From an uncultured Campylobacterales bacterium (GTDB lineage: Bacteria > Campylobacterota > Campylobacteria > Campylobacterales > Arcobacteraceae), in the NCBI GenBank assembly GCA_947503785.1, contig CANNFB010000002.1, positions 186,001 through 250,000 on the forward strand: DNA of 64,000 nt. The letters are read 5' to 3'. A model generated the notes under the pieces. That model saw nothing but the letters and a program-made list of their open reading frames with translations. It did no database searches and was not told the DNA's origin. A program made the translations under genes and the position numbers. Every line of letters begins with the position of its first letter. The first letter of the stretch is position 1. This document shows positions 9,586-19,392 of this stretch, piece by piece.

Positions 9586-9614
9586 TTCAACATATAAAAA
9601 TTATGGAGAAAATA

Positions 9615-10676
9615 ATGACAATCAAAAAAACATCAATGGCCTTATTAGCAAGTGCTACTTTAACTCTAAGTTTAAGTGCAAGAGATCAAATCAAAATAGT
9701 TGGATCATCAACGGTATATCCTTTTTCATCTTCAGTTGCTGAAGAACTAGGTGCTACTACTAAATTTCCAACTCCTGTAGTTGAATCAACTGGTTCAGGT
9801 GGTGGAATGAAATTATTTTGTGCTGGAAATGATTTAAATACTCCAGATATTACAAATGCATCAAGAAGAATGAAAGCTAAAGAATTTAAAATGTGTCAAG
9901 AAAATGGTGTAACTGATATTACTGAATCTGTAATTGGTTATGATGGTATTGCTTTTGCTCAATCAATTTCTAATGCAGCATTTGATATTTCAAAAGAAAA
10001 TTTAGCTTTAGCAGTTGCTAAAGAAGTTCCATCAAAAGATGGGAAAACATTAATTGCAAATCCTTATAAAAAATGGTCTGATATTGACTCATCACTTCCA
10101 AATAGAGAAATTATTGTTTATGGACCACCAAAATCATCAGGTACTAGAGATGCATTTGAAGAATTAGTAATGCAAAAAACATTCAAAAAAATGTCAGTAT
10201 ATACAGATCTTTACAAAGCTGATAAAAAAGCAAATAAAAAATATAAAAAATATTCTATAGTAAGAACTGATGGTGCATATGTTGAATCTGGTGAAAATGA
10301 CAACTTAATCGTTCAAAAATTAGATAAAAACAAAGCAGCATTTGGTGTATTTGGTTTTTCTTTCTTAATTGAAAATGATGATAAAGTTCAAGGTGCTACA
10401 ATTAATGGTGTTGAAGCAACTCCTGAAAATATTTCATCTTCTAAGTACCCAGTATCTAGATCATTATTCTTCTATATTAAAAACTCTCACACAAAAGAAG
10501 TTCCAGCAATTAAAAATTATGTTGATTTATTTATGTCTGAAAAGATGATTGGAAAAGAAGGAATTTTAGGAGAAATCGGACTTATATCTTTACCTGATAC
10601 AGATAGAGAAGCAATAAGAGCAAGCGTTACAAAAAGAGAAAAATTAACTTTAGAACAATTATCTAAAAAGCACTAA
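9615..10676 (+). CDS. pstS: Phosphate ABC transporter, binding protein
   Basis: 353 residues from the ATG at 9615. An in-frame ATG lies at 9603, but GGAG at 9605-9608 is well placed for 9615, and this start gives a clean signal peptide (TSMALLASATLTLSLSA). VGSSTVYPFSSSVAEEL and KSSGTRDAFEELV are the phosphate-binding loops of PstS. The protein captures phosphate in the periplasm for PstCAB. It is the first gene of the phosphate locus, has its own Pho-box-like promoter and its own terminator, and so can be made in excess over the permease. Confidence 0.94.
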   Translation: MTIKKTSMALLASATLTLSLSARDQIKIVGSSTVYPFSSSVAEELGATTKFPTPVVESTGSGGGMKLFCAGNDLNTPDITNASRRMKAKEFKMCQENGVTDITESVIGYDGIAFAQSISNAAFDISKENLALAVAKEVPSKDGKTLIANPYKKWSDIDSSLPNREIIVYGPPKSSGTRDAFEELVMQKTFKKMSVYTDLYKADKKANKKYKKYSIVRTDGAYVESGENDNLIVQKLDKNKAAFGVFGFSFLIENDDKVQGATINGVEATPENISSSKYPVSRSLFFYIKNSHTKEVPAIKNYVDLFMSEKMIGKEGILGEIGLISLPDTDREAIRASVTKREKLTLEQLSKKH

Positions 10677-10678
10677 TT

Positions 10679-10701
10679 AAAAAGGAGTATATCTCCTTTT
10701 T
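10679..10701 (+). terminator. Hairpin after pstS
   Basis: AAAAAGGAG (10679-10687) pairs with CTCCTTTTT (10693-10701) around a 5-nt loop, 3 nt behind the pstS stop. It separates pstS from a second phosphate-type promoter for pstC. Confidence 0.8.
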
Positions 10702-10728
10702 AATCTTCAATCCTCATTATTACTAAAA

Positions 10729-10761
10729 TGTAACCGTTCTGTAACTAACTTAAAATATAAT
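10729..10761 (+). promoter_or_regulatory. Pho-box-like promoter of pstCAB
   Basis: TGTAACC (10729-10735), 4 nt, TGTAACT (10740-10746), 9 nt, TATAAT (10756-10761). Spacing is identical to the pstS site at 9553-9585. It lies 29 nt before the pstC start. Confidence 0.78.
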
Positions 10762-10789
10762 CATCTAAATTAAAATAAAGGCAAAAGTA

Positions 10790-11719
10790 TTGAGCACTTT
10801 TGAAACAAGAAATAAGAAAAGAGAATTAATAGAAAAATTAATTAAATCAGCTTTAATTACAGCTTCTGTTATTTCTATATTAACTACATTTGGTATTCTT
10901 TTCTCAATTCTTTTTGAGGCAATTGAATTCTTTCAAATGAGAAGTTTTTGGTACTTTATCACAGGGACTGAGTGGTCTCCTGGTGTTGAAGGAAGTAAGT
11001 TTGGAGCTGTTCCAATTTTTGCAGGAACATTTGTAATTACAATAATTGCATTATTTGTTGCTATTCCTATTGGATTAGGTAGTGCCATATATATGAGTGA
11101 ATATGCAAGTTCGAGAACAAGAGATTATATTAAACCTATATTAGAAGTTCTAGCAGGAATTCCTACTGTTGTTTATGGATTTTTTGCAGCTATTACAGTA
11201 GCACCTTTAATTGTAAAGGCAGCAGATGCAGTTGGATTAGAAGCCACTTTTAACTCTGCTTTAGCATCAGGAGTTGTAATGGGTATTATGATTATTCCTG
11301 TAATTTCTTCACTATCTGATGATGTTATTCGTGCTGTTCCAGACTCTCAAAGAAAAGCTGCTTTAGGTTTGGGACTAACTCATGGTGAAACTATTAGAGA
11401 TATAGTAATTCCTTCTGCGCTTCCTGGAATAATATCAGCTTCACTTCTTGGTTTATCAAAAGCTTTGGGTGAAACTATGATTGTTGTTATGGCAGCTGGT
11501 TTAAGACCAAACTTATCATGGAATCCATTAGAAGATATGACAACAGTAACTGTTACAATTGTAAATTCTTTAGTTGGTGATTTTGAATTTGATTCACCTG
11601 AAACACTTTCTGCATTTGCTTTAGGATTAGTATTATTTGCTGTTACATTAATATTAAATATTATTTCATTAAGGTTAATTAGAAAATTCAAAGAAAAATA
11701 TAAAGTGAATACATTATGA
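10790..11719 (+). CDS. pstC: Phosphate ABC transporter permease
   Basis: 309 residues with about six membrane helices and the permease EAA-type loop ALGLGLTHGETIRDIVIPSALPGI, followed by GLSKALGETMIVV. The start is TTG at 10790 behind AAAGG. PstC and PstA form the membrane channel for phosphate. It is the first gene of the second transcript and overlaps pstA by 4 nt (ATGA). Confidence 0.93.
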   Translation: MSTFETRNKKRELIEKLIKSALITASVISILTTFGILFSILFEAIEFFQMRSFWYFITGTEWSPGVEGSKFGAVPIFAGTFVITIIALFVAIPIGLGSAIYMSEYASSRTRDYIKPILEVLAGIPTVVYGFFAAITVAPLIVKAADAVGLEATFNSALASGVVMGIMIIPVISSLSDDVIRAVPDSQRKAALGLGLTHGETIRDIVIPSALPGIISASLLGLSKALGETMIVVMAAGLRPNLSWNPLEDMTTVTVTIVNSLVGDFEFDSPETLSAFALGLVLFAVTLILNIISLRLIRKFKEKYKVNTL

Positions 11720-12900
11720 TTAAAAGAAAAGATAAAAATAAACAAAATCCTTTTTATGATGCAACATTAGATAAAAGACATGCAAGTGCTAAAAGATTTA
11801 AGAGGTTTACCTTAACATCCTTAGTATTTTCAATTGCATTTTTAGCTTTCTTTTTAGTTGATATTATAGGAAAAGGAACTCCTGCTTTTAAGGTTACATA
11901 TTTACATGTTGATGTTTCATATAATGAAAAGACTATTAAAGATTCAAGATTTGCAGTTGAGAAAAAATATAGAAAACTAATTTCAAGATCTTGGTTAAGA
12001 GATTTACCAAAACAGGTTAAAGCAAATCCAAAACTTATGAATACAACGCAAACAATGTGGGTTTTAGCTGATGACCAAGTTGACCAGTATTTAAAAGAAC
12101 ATCATTATAAATTAAAAAGAAAAGATCAAGCACTTGTGGATAATATGAAAGCACAAGGAAGAGTTGATACAAAATTCAACTCAATATTCTTTTTAAATGG
12201 TGATTCAAAAATTCCTGAAAATGCAGGATTATTTTCAGCAATGATTGGTTCAATATTAACACTTGTAATTACAATGCTTGTAGCTTTTCCATTAGGAGTA
12301 CTTACAGCGATTTATTTAGAAGAATTTTCTGAAGATAATAAGTTTACAAGATTTATTGAAGTTAATATTAATAACCTTGCTGCTATTCCTTCTATTTTAT
12401 TCGGTTTGTTGGGACTTGCAATTTTTATTAATCTTTTTGGAATGCCAAGAAGCTCACCTTTAGTTGGTGGATTAACTTTAGCACTTATGACTTTACCAAT
12501 TATTATTGTAAGTTCACGAGCAGCACTTAGAGCAGTTCCAGATAGTATTAGACAAGCAGGATATGGACTAGGGTTAACAAAGATTCAAGTTACAAAAGAT
12601 CATGTTTTACCTTTAGCCTTTCCAGGTATTTTAACAGGTTCTATTATTGGCTTAGCACAAGCTATGGGTGAGACAGCGCCACTTATTATTATAGGTATGA
12701 TTGCATTTATTCCCGATGCTCCAACAAGTATTATGGATGCTGCAACTGTTATGCCAGCACAATTATTTACATGGGCAGGAATGCCTGAAAGAATGTATAT
12801 AGAAAAAACAGCTGCGGGAATTATGGTATTACTTAGTATTTTAATATCCCTAAATGCAATAGCAATTTATTTAAGAAAAAAATTCGAAGTTAAATGGTAG
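11716..12900 (+). CDS. pstA: Phosphate ABC transporter permease
   Basis: 394 residues, longer than the usual 280-300. The C-terminal part from about residue 170 is a standard PstA permease ([35 protein letters not shown]). After the first membrane helix (about 35-55) there is an added soluble segment of roughly 110 residues, presumably periplasmic, with unknown role. Extended PstA proteins occur in several bacteria. It is translationally coupled to pstC. Confidence 0.92.
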   Translation: MIKRKDKNKQNPFYDATLDKRHASAKRFKRFTLTSLVFSIAFLAFFLVDIIGKGTPAFKVTYLHVDVSYNEKTIKDSRFAVEKKYRKLISRSWLRDLPKQVKANPKLMNTTQTMWVLADDQVDQYLKEHHYKLKRKDQALVDNMKAQGRVDTKFNSIFFLNGDSKIPENAGLFSAMIGSILTLVITMLVAFPLGVLTAIYLEEFSEDNKFTRFIEVNINNLAAIPSILFGLLGLAIFINLFGMPRSSPLVGGLTLALMTLPIIIVSSRAALRAVPDSIRQAGYGLGLTKIQVTKDHVLPLAFPGILTGSIIGLAQAMGETAPLIIIGMIAFIPDAPTSIMDAATVMPAQLFTWAGMPERMYIEKTAAGIMVLLSILISLNAIAIYLRKKFEVKW

Positions 12901-12914
12901 AAGGAAAAGTCAAA

Positions 12915-13685
12915 ATGTCAAAAGATAATAAAATAAAAGTAAATGTTGAAGAGCTTAATCTTTGGTATGGAGGAAATCATGCTTTACATGGAATAAGTGC
13001 TGATATATATGAAAATAAAATTACAGCTTTAATTGGACCTTCAGGATGTGGAAAATCTACTTTTCTTAGATGTTTAAATAGAATGAATGACTTAATATCA
13101 AGTGTAAATATAGAAGGATCAGTAACTATTGATAAAAAAAATATTTATGACAAAGATGTAGATGAAGTAAGTGTTAGAAAAAAAATAGGTATGGTTTTTC
13201 AACAACCAAATCCTTTTCCTAAATCTATTTATGAAAATGTAGCTTATGCTCCTATTAAACATGGAATTGTTTCTAAAGGAAAAGAGTGTGATGAATTAGT
13301 TGAGCATTCCTTACGAAAATCTGGACTTTGGGATGAAGTTAAAGATAAGCTAAATGATCCAGGAACTTCTCTTTCAGGAGGGCAACAACAAAGGTTATGT
13401 ATTGCAAGAACTATTGCAGTAAAACCTGAAGTTATTTTAATGGATGAACCAACATCAGCCCTAGATCCAATTTCAACAGAAAAGATTGAAGCATTGATGC
13501 TAGAACTTAAAAAAGATTATACAATTATTGTAGTAACTCATAATATGCAACAAGCTGCTCGTGTTGCAGATTATACTGCATTTTTTCATCTAGGAAAACT
13601 AATTGAATATGATGAAACAGAAACAATTTTTGTTAATCCATCTAATAAAAAAACTGAAGATTATATTACAGGGAGATTTGGATAA
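12915..13685 (+). CDS. pstB: Phosphate ABC transporter ATPase
   Basis: 256 residues from the ATG at 12915, chosen over the in-frame ATG at 12894 because AAGGA at 12901-12905 precedes it and 12894 lies inside pstA. Walker [11 protein letters not shown]-loop [18 protein letters not shown], signature LSGGQQQR and Walker [14 protein letters not shown] are all intact. The VFQQPNPFP segment is characteristic of PstB. It powers phosphate import from the cytoplasmic face. Its stop overlaps the phoU ATG (TAATG). Confidence 0.95.
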   Translation: MSKDNKIKVNVEELNLWYGGNHALHGISADIYENKITALIGPSGCGKSTFLRCLNRMNDLISSVNIEGSVTIDKKNIYDKDVDEVSVRKKIGMVFQQPNPFPKSIYENVAYAPIKHGIVSKGKECDELVEHSLRKSGLWDEVKDKLNDPGTSLSGGQQQRLCIARTIAVKPEVILMDEPTSALDPISTEKIEALMLELKKDYTIIVVTHNMQQAARVADYTAFFHLGKLIEYDETETIFVNPSNKKTEDYITGRFG

Positions 13686-14353
13686 TGTTAAAAACATACG
13701 AAGAAAAAAGAAATAATATTAAAGAAGAAGTACTTTTAATTGGTACTAATGTTATTGATGCCTTAGAATCATCATTAAAAGTACTAAAAAGTGATGATAT
13801 ATCAGCTCTTAAAGAAATAGAATTATCTGTTAAAAAACTATCAAATAAATCTAATGAAATAGATAACTTAATAGTTACAGCTTTAGCTTTATATTCACCA
13901 GAAGCTAAAGACTTAAGAGAAATGGTTTCTTATTTAAAAATCACTAATGAATTAATAAGAGCAGCATCAAATGTAAAAGGTTTCATAAAAATATTTAGAA
14001 AAGCTTTTTCTGAAGACTTGAATACTAATACAATTTTAGAATTTACAATACCTCTTCATAAATCTGCGTTATTATCTCTTAGAACTGCAATGTCTATGAT
14101 TGATGAACTAGATGATAATCATACAGAAGAAAAATATCATAGAGTTATAGTTGAAGAGAGTAAAGCTGCTGATTTATATGCAATGGTTGAAAAAAATATT
14201 TTAAAACTAATTGCTAAAAATCTTGAATTATCGAAAGAATATTTTGATATATTAAGTAGTCTAAGAAGACTTGAAAGAACCGCAGATAGAGCTTCATCAA
14301 TAGCAAGTCTAGCACTTTTTGCACACATTGGTGGCGATATAATGCAATCTTAA
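13685..14353 (+). CDS. phoU: Phosphate signalling protein PhoU
   Basis: 222 residues, nearly all helical, with the two PhoU repeats (about 10-100 and 115-210); DNLIVTALALYSPEAKDLRE is the typical metal-binding loop of repeat 1. PhoU links the Pst transporter to the sensor kinase and represses signalling when phosphate is ample. Position after pstB and before a two-component pair fits that role. Confidence 0.88.
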   Translation: MLKTYEEKRNNIKEEVLLIGTNVIDALESSLKVLKSDDISALKEIELSVKKLSNKSNEIDNLIVTALALYSPEAKDLREMVSYLKITNELIRAASNVKGFIKIFRKAFSEDLNTNTILEFTIPLHKSALLSLRTAMSMIDELDDNHTEEKYHRVIVEESKAADLYAMVEKNILKLIAKNLELSKEYFDILSSLRRLERTADRASSIASLALFAHIGGDIMQS

Positions 14354-14372
14354 ATTATGATATAATTACTTT

Positions 14373-14825
14373 ATGAAAAAAGCACTAAAAAAAATTCAAA
14401 CCTATTTCAGTACAAATTTTGAGGTATTAATAGCTACAATTATTTTTATACTCATATTTGTAGCTGGCCTTCCTTTTCATAAAGCTATAATCTTAATGCT
14501 AGAGTTTATTGTTGTTATGGAAGTAGTGAAAATGATCTCTGATTTTATTAAAAAAGAGAAACTAAGACTTAGATTTGTTATTGATATTTTTATTATCTTT
14601 TTAATTAGAGATGTAATAATTTTATCAACAAATATTCATAGAGATTATTTTGATATTACTTTCCTCTTATTTACAATATTTGTTTTCTTTATTTTTAGAA
14701 TATTTGCAATTAAATTTTCACCTGGTGTTATCAAAATATCTAAAGATACAGTAATTGAATATGAAGATGATCGTCCCAACAAAAAAATTAATCCTGAAGA
14801 AAGTAGCAAAAACAATGACAAGTAA
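14373..14825 (+). CDS. PsiE-family membrane protein
   Basis: 150 residues with four membrane helices (about 19-36, 40-57, 68-84, 93-112), a conserved acidic residue in MEVVKM and IRDVIIL in the third helix, all as in the phosphate-starvation-inducible PsiE family. The biochemical role of PsiE is not known. It lies between phoU and the response regulator and overlaps the latter by 11 nt, which makes the phosphate link stronger than similarity alone would. Confidence 0.75.
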   Translation: MKKALKKIQTYFSTNFEVLIATIIFILIFVAGLPFHKAIILMLEFIVVMEVVKMISDFIKKEKLRLRFVIDIFIIFLIRDVIILSTNIHRDYFDITFLLFTIFVFFIFRIFAIKFSPGVIKISKDTVIEYEDDRPNKKINPEESSKNNDK

Positions 14826-15489
14826 ACTCATTTTAATTGTTGAAGATGAAGAAGATATTTTAGAACTTCTTGAATACACTTTACAAAAAGAGGGTTTTGA
14901 AACTATAGGTTTTTTAAATATTGATAAAAATCTAAAACAAGTTTTACAAGAAGAAGAGATAAGTCTAATTTTAATGGATAGAAACCTTCCAGGATGTGAA
15001 GGAACTAATTTTATTAATGAGATTAAAAAAGAGGGTTACAATAACCCTGTTATTTATGTAACGGCAAAAGATAAAGATGAAGATATTCTTCATGGTTTTG
15101 AATCTCATGCTGATGATTATATAACTAAACCTTTTAAAGTAAAAGAGTTAGTAGCACGAGTAAAAGCTTTAATTAAAAGAACATCAAAAGAGATTGATAT
15201 TATAAAAATCAAAGATATCATTTATAAAGCTAGTAATAAAAAGTTTTATATTGAAGATATTGAGATTGAATTAACACATCTAGAACATGATCTGTTTTTA
15301 GAGTTTATAAAAAATAAAGATATTTTACTTACAAGAGATCACTTACTAAATACTGTTTGGGAAGACTCTTTTGATAAAAAAGTAAAAACTGTAAATGTTG
15401 CAATAAAAAGACTAAAAAATAAAATTGATCCAAAATCAGAAAAAAACTATATAAAGTCTGTAAGAGGTGAAGGTTACATATTTTGTTAA
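14815..15489 (+). CDS. Phosphate-type response regulator, OmpR/PhoB family
   Basis: 224 residues from the ATG at 14815. A longer in-frame start at 14755 would run deep into the psiE-like gene and add residues before the receiver strand LILIVEDEED. Receiver domain about 4-115, with Asp55 in LILMDRNLP and Lys in DDYITKPF. Winged-helix DNA-binding domain about 130-222, ending VRGEGYIF. Being within the pst locus, it most likely binds the 11-bp direct repeats before pstS and pstC. It could be called phoB, or phosR by analogy with Campylobacter; orthology cannot be settled here. Confidence 0.87.
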   Translation: MTSKLILIVEDEEDILELLEYTLQKEGFETIGFLNIDKNLKQVLQEEEISLILMDRNLPGCEGTNFINEIKKEGYNNPVIYVTAKDKDEDILHGFESHADDYITKPFKVKELVARVKALIKRTSKEIDIIKIKDIIYKASNKKFYIEDIEIELTHLEHDLFLEFIKNKDILLTRDHLLNTVWEDSFDKKVKTVNVAIKRLKNKIDPKSEKNYIKSVRGEGYIFC

Positions 15490-16859
15490 AAATTCATCAA
15501 CTTTTTTTAAGAACCTTTATTTTAATCTTTGTAGGAATTCTTTTAACTTTGACAATAGTTACTTACTTTTGGTCAAAAAATATTTATATGAATCAAATTG
15601 AAAAAAACCTTGTACAAAATATTGATACTTTCTCAATAGTTTTAAAAGACTTAAAAAACATAAACTCAATTATAAAAGATTTAAAATCACAAATCAATCT
15701 TAGAATTACAGTTATAAATGAACATGGTGAAGTAATAGCCGAAAGTGATGAAGATATAAACTTAATGGAAAACCACTCCAAAAGAGAGGAAATACTACAA
15801 GCCAAAAATTATGGGATTGGAAAAGTCACTAGATTTTCTAATACTATTAATAAAGAACTCTTATATGTGGTTAAAAAAGTAAATATAAAAGAAAATACAT
15901 ATTTTATAAGAATGGCAGATTATACAGATAAAATTACTGATAATTTTGTAAAACTAACAGCTCAGATATTTGCATTTATTGCATTTTTTTTAATAGTAGG
16001 ATTTTTAGCAACATATTTTATAAGTCTTAAAATAAAGAAAGAAACCGACTCCATTTTAAACTTCTTAACTGAACTATCAGAAAAAAAGCCCACTTATACT
16101 TTAAAATCAAACTATACTCAAGAGTTTTATAAAATCACTACATTATTAAATAAAGTTTCTTTTAAACTATCAAAAAAAGAAAAACAAAAAGCTAAGCAAA
16201 CTGCAAAACTAAAACTAGCTAATAGACAAAAAGATGAAATAATCTCTGCTTTATCACATGAGTTTAAAAACCCTATTGCAATTATTTCTGGATACAGTGA
16301 AACAATAATAAATGATGATGAAATGCCAGAAGTTATGAAACAAAAGTTTTTAAATAAAATTCATTCAAATGCAAATAAAATGTCACATATTATTGATAAA
16401 TTAAGATTAACACTAAAATTTGAAGAAGGTAAACAAGAATTACTTTTAAGTCCAAGATCAATAAAGAAAATACTTAACGATATAATTCCTGATTTAAAAG
16501 AAAAATATAAAAATAGAGAGATTCTAATACAAGGTCCAGATATAAATTTAAAGGTAGATGAGACACTAATAAATATGGCTATATCAAATTTACTTGAAAA
16601 TGCTTTAAAATATTCAGAAGATGAAGTTATTATAACTCTTAGTTCAAATTCTATTAGTATTGCAGATAAAGGGATAGGACTTGAACAAAAAGAACTTGAA
16701 AAAATAAAAAATAAATTCTATAGAGTCTCTAATAATGGATGGAACAACTCTTTGGGACTAGGATTATTTATAGTTCAATCTATACTTTCATTACATAACT
16801 TTTCACTTGATATTACTTCTGAATTTGATAAAGGTTCTGAATTTACAATAAAATATTAA
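15483..16859 (+). CDS. Phosphate-type sensor histidine kinase
   Basis: 458 residues with a TTG start at 15483 that overlaps the regulator by 7 nt. Membrane helices near 8-28 and 158-178 enclose a periplasmic domain of about 130 residues. HAMP-like linker, then HisKA with His259 in ALSHEFKNPIAI, then an ATP-binding domain with N box NLLENALKYS, G1 DKGIGL and G2 GLGLFIVQS. No PAS domain is evident between HAMP and HisKA, unlike E. coli PhoR. It is the cognate kinase of the preceding regulator. Confidence 0.87.
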   Translation: MLKIHQLFLRTFILIFVGILLTLTIVTYFWSKNIYMNQIEKNLVQNIDTFSIVLKDLKNINSIIKDLKSQINLRITVINEHGEVIAESDEDINLMENHSKREEILQAKNYGIGKVTRFSNTINKELLYVVKKVNIKENTYFIRMADYTDKITDNFVKLTAQIFAFIAFFLIVGFLATYFISLKIKKETDSILNFLTELSEKKPTYTLKSNYTQEFYKITTLLNKVSFKLSKKEKQKAKQTAKLKLANRQKDEIISALSHEFKNPIAIISGYSETIINDDEMPEVMKQKFLNKIHSNANKMSHIIDKLRLTLKFEEGKQELLLSPRSIKKILNDIIPDLKEKYKNREILIQGPDINLKVDETLINMAISNLLENALKYSEDEVIITLSSNSISIADKGIGLEQKELEKIKNKFYRVSNNGWNNSLGLGLFIVQSILSLHNFSLDITSEFDKGSEFTIKY

Positions 16860-16861
16860 AT

Positions 16862-16891
16862 AATACTTAAATTAAGTTATATTTAAGTATT
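16862..16891 (+). terminator. Hairpin after the phosphate kinase gene
   Basis: AATACTTAAAT (16862-16872) and ATTTAAGTATT (16881-16891) form a perfect 11-bp stem 3 nt after the stop. There is no T run, so termination may be weak; rplM follows on the same strand. Confidence 0.45.
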
Positions 16892-16935
16892 ACTACACTA
16901 TTATGCCACCTCATTAATAAAAGCGGAGAAAATAA

Positions 16936-17361
16936 ATGAAATTTACTCAAATGGCGAAAGCTGTCGAAATAAAAAGAGATTGGATAATTATCGATGCAAC
17001 TGATAAAGTATTCGGAAGAATTATCACAGAAGTTGCTACTATCTTAAGAGGGAAAAATAAACCTTATTATACACCTCATGTAGATTGTGGAGATTACGTT
17101 GTAATCATTAATGCTTCTAAAGCAAAGTTTTCTGGAAACAAATTAGAAACTAAAAATTATTACACTCACTCAGGGTATTTTGGTAGTACAAAAACTCATA
17201 AAATGTCTGATATGTTTGAAAATAATCCAGAAAAATTATACAAATTATCAACTAGAGGTATGCTTCCAAAGACTACTCTAGGTAAAAACATGTTAAAAAA
17301 ATTAAAAGTTTATGCTGATGATCAACATCCACATACAGCACAAATTAAAGGACAAAACTAA
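16936..17361 (+). CDS. rplM: 50S ribosomal protein L13
   Basis: 141 residues, normal length. [14 protein letters not shown] near the start and [18 protein letters not shown] near the end are L13 hallmarks. It binds 23S rRNA early in assembly. GCGGAG lies before the ATG. Its stop overlaps the rpsI ATG (TAATG), the standard rplM-rpsI pairing. Confidence 0.97.
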   Translation: MKFTQMAKAVEIKRDWIIIDATDKVFGRIITEVATILRGKNKPYYTPHVDCGDYVVIINASKAKFSGNKLETKNYYTHSGYFGSTKTHKMSDMFENNPEKLYKLSTRGMLPKTTLGKNMLKKLKVYADDQHPHTAQIKGQN

Positions 17362-17750
17362 TGGCAAAAATTTACGCAACGGGAAGAAGAAAAACATCTA
17401 TCTCTAAAGTATGGCTAGAAGTTGGAACAGGTCAATTAACAATTAATGGTCAGTCTTTAGACGTATGGTTAGGTGGACATGAAGCTATTAAAAAAAGAGT
17501 TATGCAACCATTAGAAGTAACTAAACAAGAAACTTCTGTTAATATTGTTGTTAAAACTTTAGGTGGCGGTTATTCTGCACAAGCTGATGCTGTTAGACAT
17601 GGTATTTCTAGAGCTTTAGTTGCTTATGATGAGCAATTCAGAGCTGTTTTAAAACCTTATGGTTTATTAACAAGAGATGCTAGATCAGTTGAAAGAAAGA
17701 AATACGGAAGAAAAAAAGCAAGAAAAAGCGGTCAATTCTCAAAAAGATAG
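17361..17750 (+). CDS. rpsI: 30S ribosomal protein S9
   Basis: 129 residues. It starts [17 protein letters not shown], contains [19 protein letters not shown], and ends in the basic tail [11 protein letters not shown] that reaches the P-site tRNA. The gene is coupled to rplM. Confidence 0.97.
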   Translation: MAKIYATGRRKTSISKVWLEVGTGQLTINGQSLDVWLGGHEAIKKRVMQPLEVTKQETSVNIVVKTLGGGYSAQADAVRHGISRALVAYDEQFRAVLKPYGLLTRDARSVERKKYGRKKARKSGQFSKR

Positions 17751-17787
17751 ATTCAATTTTTCAAAGATTTTATATCTTTGTATTTTC

Positions 17788-17821
17788 AAAAAGGGAACAA
17801 CTATTGTTGTTCCCTTTTTTT
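17788..17821 (+). terminator. Terminator of rplM-rpsI
   Basis: AAAAAGGGAACAAC (17788-17801) pairs with GTTGTTCCCTTTTT (17806-17819) around TATT, followed by more T. A smaller stem CAAAGAT/ATCTTTG precedes it at 17762-17780. Confidence 0.9.
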
Positions 17822-17866
17822 ATGCACTTTAAGTTGTTAATATTCAAAAAAACTATACAATACCTA

Positions 17867-19366
17867 ATGAAATTTATAACAATAATTCTAATTATATTTA
17901 CATATATTCAAGCAAGTACCTTAAACTTATCAATTAGCTCAAGTCCTAGTAGATTAAATCCTGTCTTAGCAAATGATACTGCAAGTACTGAAATAACAAG
18001 ATGGCTTTTTAATGGCTTATTTAAATATGACAAAGATGGAAATCCCATAGAAGATTTGGCACTTTCACATACCTTTGAAACAAATACAAAATTAATCATA
18101 AGTTTGCGAAAAAATATAAAATGGCATGATGGAAAAGAGTTTACAGCAAAAGATGTAGTATTTACTTATAATACAATTTTAGATCCAAAGGTATTTAACT
18201 CAATTAAATCCAATTATAAAGAAGTAGAATCTGTAAAAGCAATAGATGATTATACCATTGAGGTTATTTATAAAAAAGCATACTTTAAAGCCTTAGAAAT
18301 TTGGATGGTTGGTATACTTCCTAAGCATTTATTAAAAAATGAAAAAAATTTAATGACAAGTACTTTTAACAAAAATCCAATAGGAACAGGACCTTATATT
18401 TTAAAAAGTTTTAAAGTTGGTCAAAATATAAAATTAAAAGCAAATGATAACTATTTTGAAGGAAGACCTAAAATTGATGAATTATTGTATAAATTTATTC
18501 CAGATACCAATACATCTTTTTTATTTTTAAAACAAAAAAAGCTTGATTTATCAGGGTTAACACCTCTTCAGATTGATAGGCAGATTGATGATGATTTTAA
18601 AAAATCATTTAAAATTATAGAAGAACCTAGTTTTTCATACTCTTATGTTGGATTAAATTTAAAGAATGAAAAATTTAAAGATATTAGAATTAGAAAAGCT
18701 TTGTCTTTAGCAATTGACCGTCAAGAGTTAGTAGATATTTTATTTTTTGGACATGGAAAAGTATGTAATGGACCATTTTTACCAGGAAGTTTTGCCTATG
18801 ATGAAAAAACAAAGCCAGTAGAACATAATATAGAAAAAGCGAAGAAACTTTTAAAAGAGTTAGGTTATGATAAAAACAATCCTTTCAGCTTTGAAATAGT
18901 TACAAATACAGGAAATGATACAAGAATAAATGCGGCACAAATATTACAATATCAGTTATCAAAAGCTGGAGTAAAAATGAAAATTCGAGTAATGGAATGG
19001 CAAGCTTTTTTAAATACGATCGTTCATCCAAGAAATTATGAAGCAATGCTTTTAGGTTGGTCTTTAGCTTTAATGCCTGACGCCTATCCTTTATGGCATT
19101 CAAGTTCAGATAAAACAGGTAGATTTAATTTAGTTGGATATTCAAATAAAGAAGTAGATGAGTTAATTGAAAAAGGCTCAACAACGATACGCAGAGAAGA
19201 ATTAAGTAAAATATATAAAAGTATCTTTAAAAAGATTACAGAGGATATCCCTTATTTATTTTTATATATTCCCAACTCTATTACTGTTGTAAATAATAAG
19301 ATAGAAAATATTGAACCTGCATTTATAGGAATTACACATAATCAAAAAGATTGGATAAAACCTTAA
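17867..19366 (+). CDS. Peptide-type periplasmic solute-binding protein
   Basis: 500 residues of the SBP_bac_5 family. The open frame begins at 17804, but the ATG at 17867 gives a clean signal peptide (MKFITIILIIFTYIQA) and lies clear of the rpsI terminator. Family features include SSSPSRLNPVLANDTAS, WHDGKEFTAKDVVFTY, GTGPYILKSF and IRIRKALSLAIDRQEL. Such proteins bind peptides, nickel chelates or similar ligands for ABC import. No permease or ATPase gene is adjacent, so it must use a transporter encoded elsewhere or serve another role. Confidence 0.82.
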   Translation: MKFITIILIIFTYIQASTLNLSISSSPSRLNPVLANDTASTEITRWLFNGLFKYDKDGNPIEDLALSHTFETNTKLIISLRKNIKWHDGKEFTAKDVVFTYNTILDPKVFNSIKSNYKEVESVKAIDDYTIEVIYKKAYFKALEIWMVGILPKHLLKNEKNLMTSTFNKNPIGTGPYILKSFKVGQNIKLKANDNYFEGRPKIDELLYKFIPDTNTSFLFLKQKKLDLSGLTPLQIDRQIDDDFKKSFKIIEEPSFSYSYVGLNLKNEKFKDIRIRKALSLAIDRQELVDILFFGHGKVCNGPFLPGSFAYDEKTKPVEHNIEKAKKLLKELGYDKNNPFSFEIVTNTGNDTRINAAQILQYQLSKAGVKMKIRVMEWQAFLNTIVHPRNYEAMLLGWSLALMPDAYPLWHSSSDKTGRFNLVGYSNKEVDELIEKGSTTIRREELSKIYKSIFKKITEDIPYLFLYIPNSITVVNNKIENIEPAFIGITHNQKDWIKP

Positions 19367-19392
19367 ATAATTAAAACAAAAGAAGGAAAACT

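Noticed and set aside
14361-14366. TATAAT before the psiE-like gene
   Set aside because: It lies only 7 nt before the ATG, leaving almost no leader. Cotranscription from the pst promoter explains the gene better; I did not list it as a promoter.
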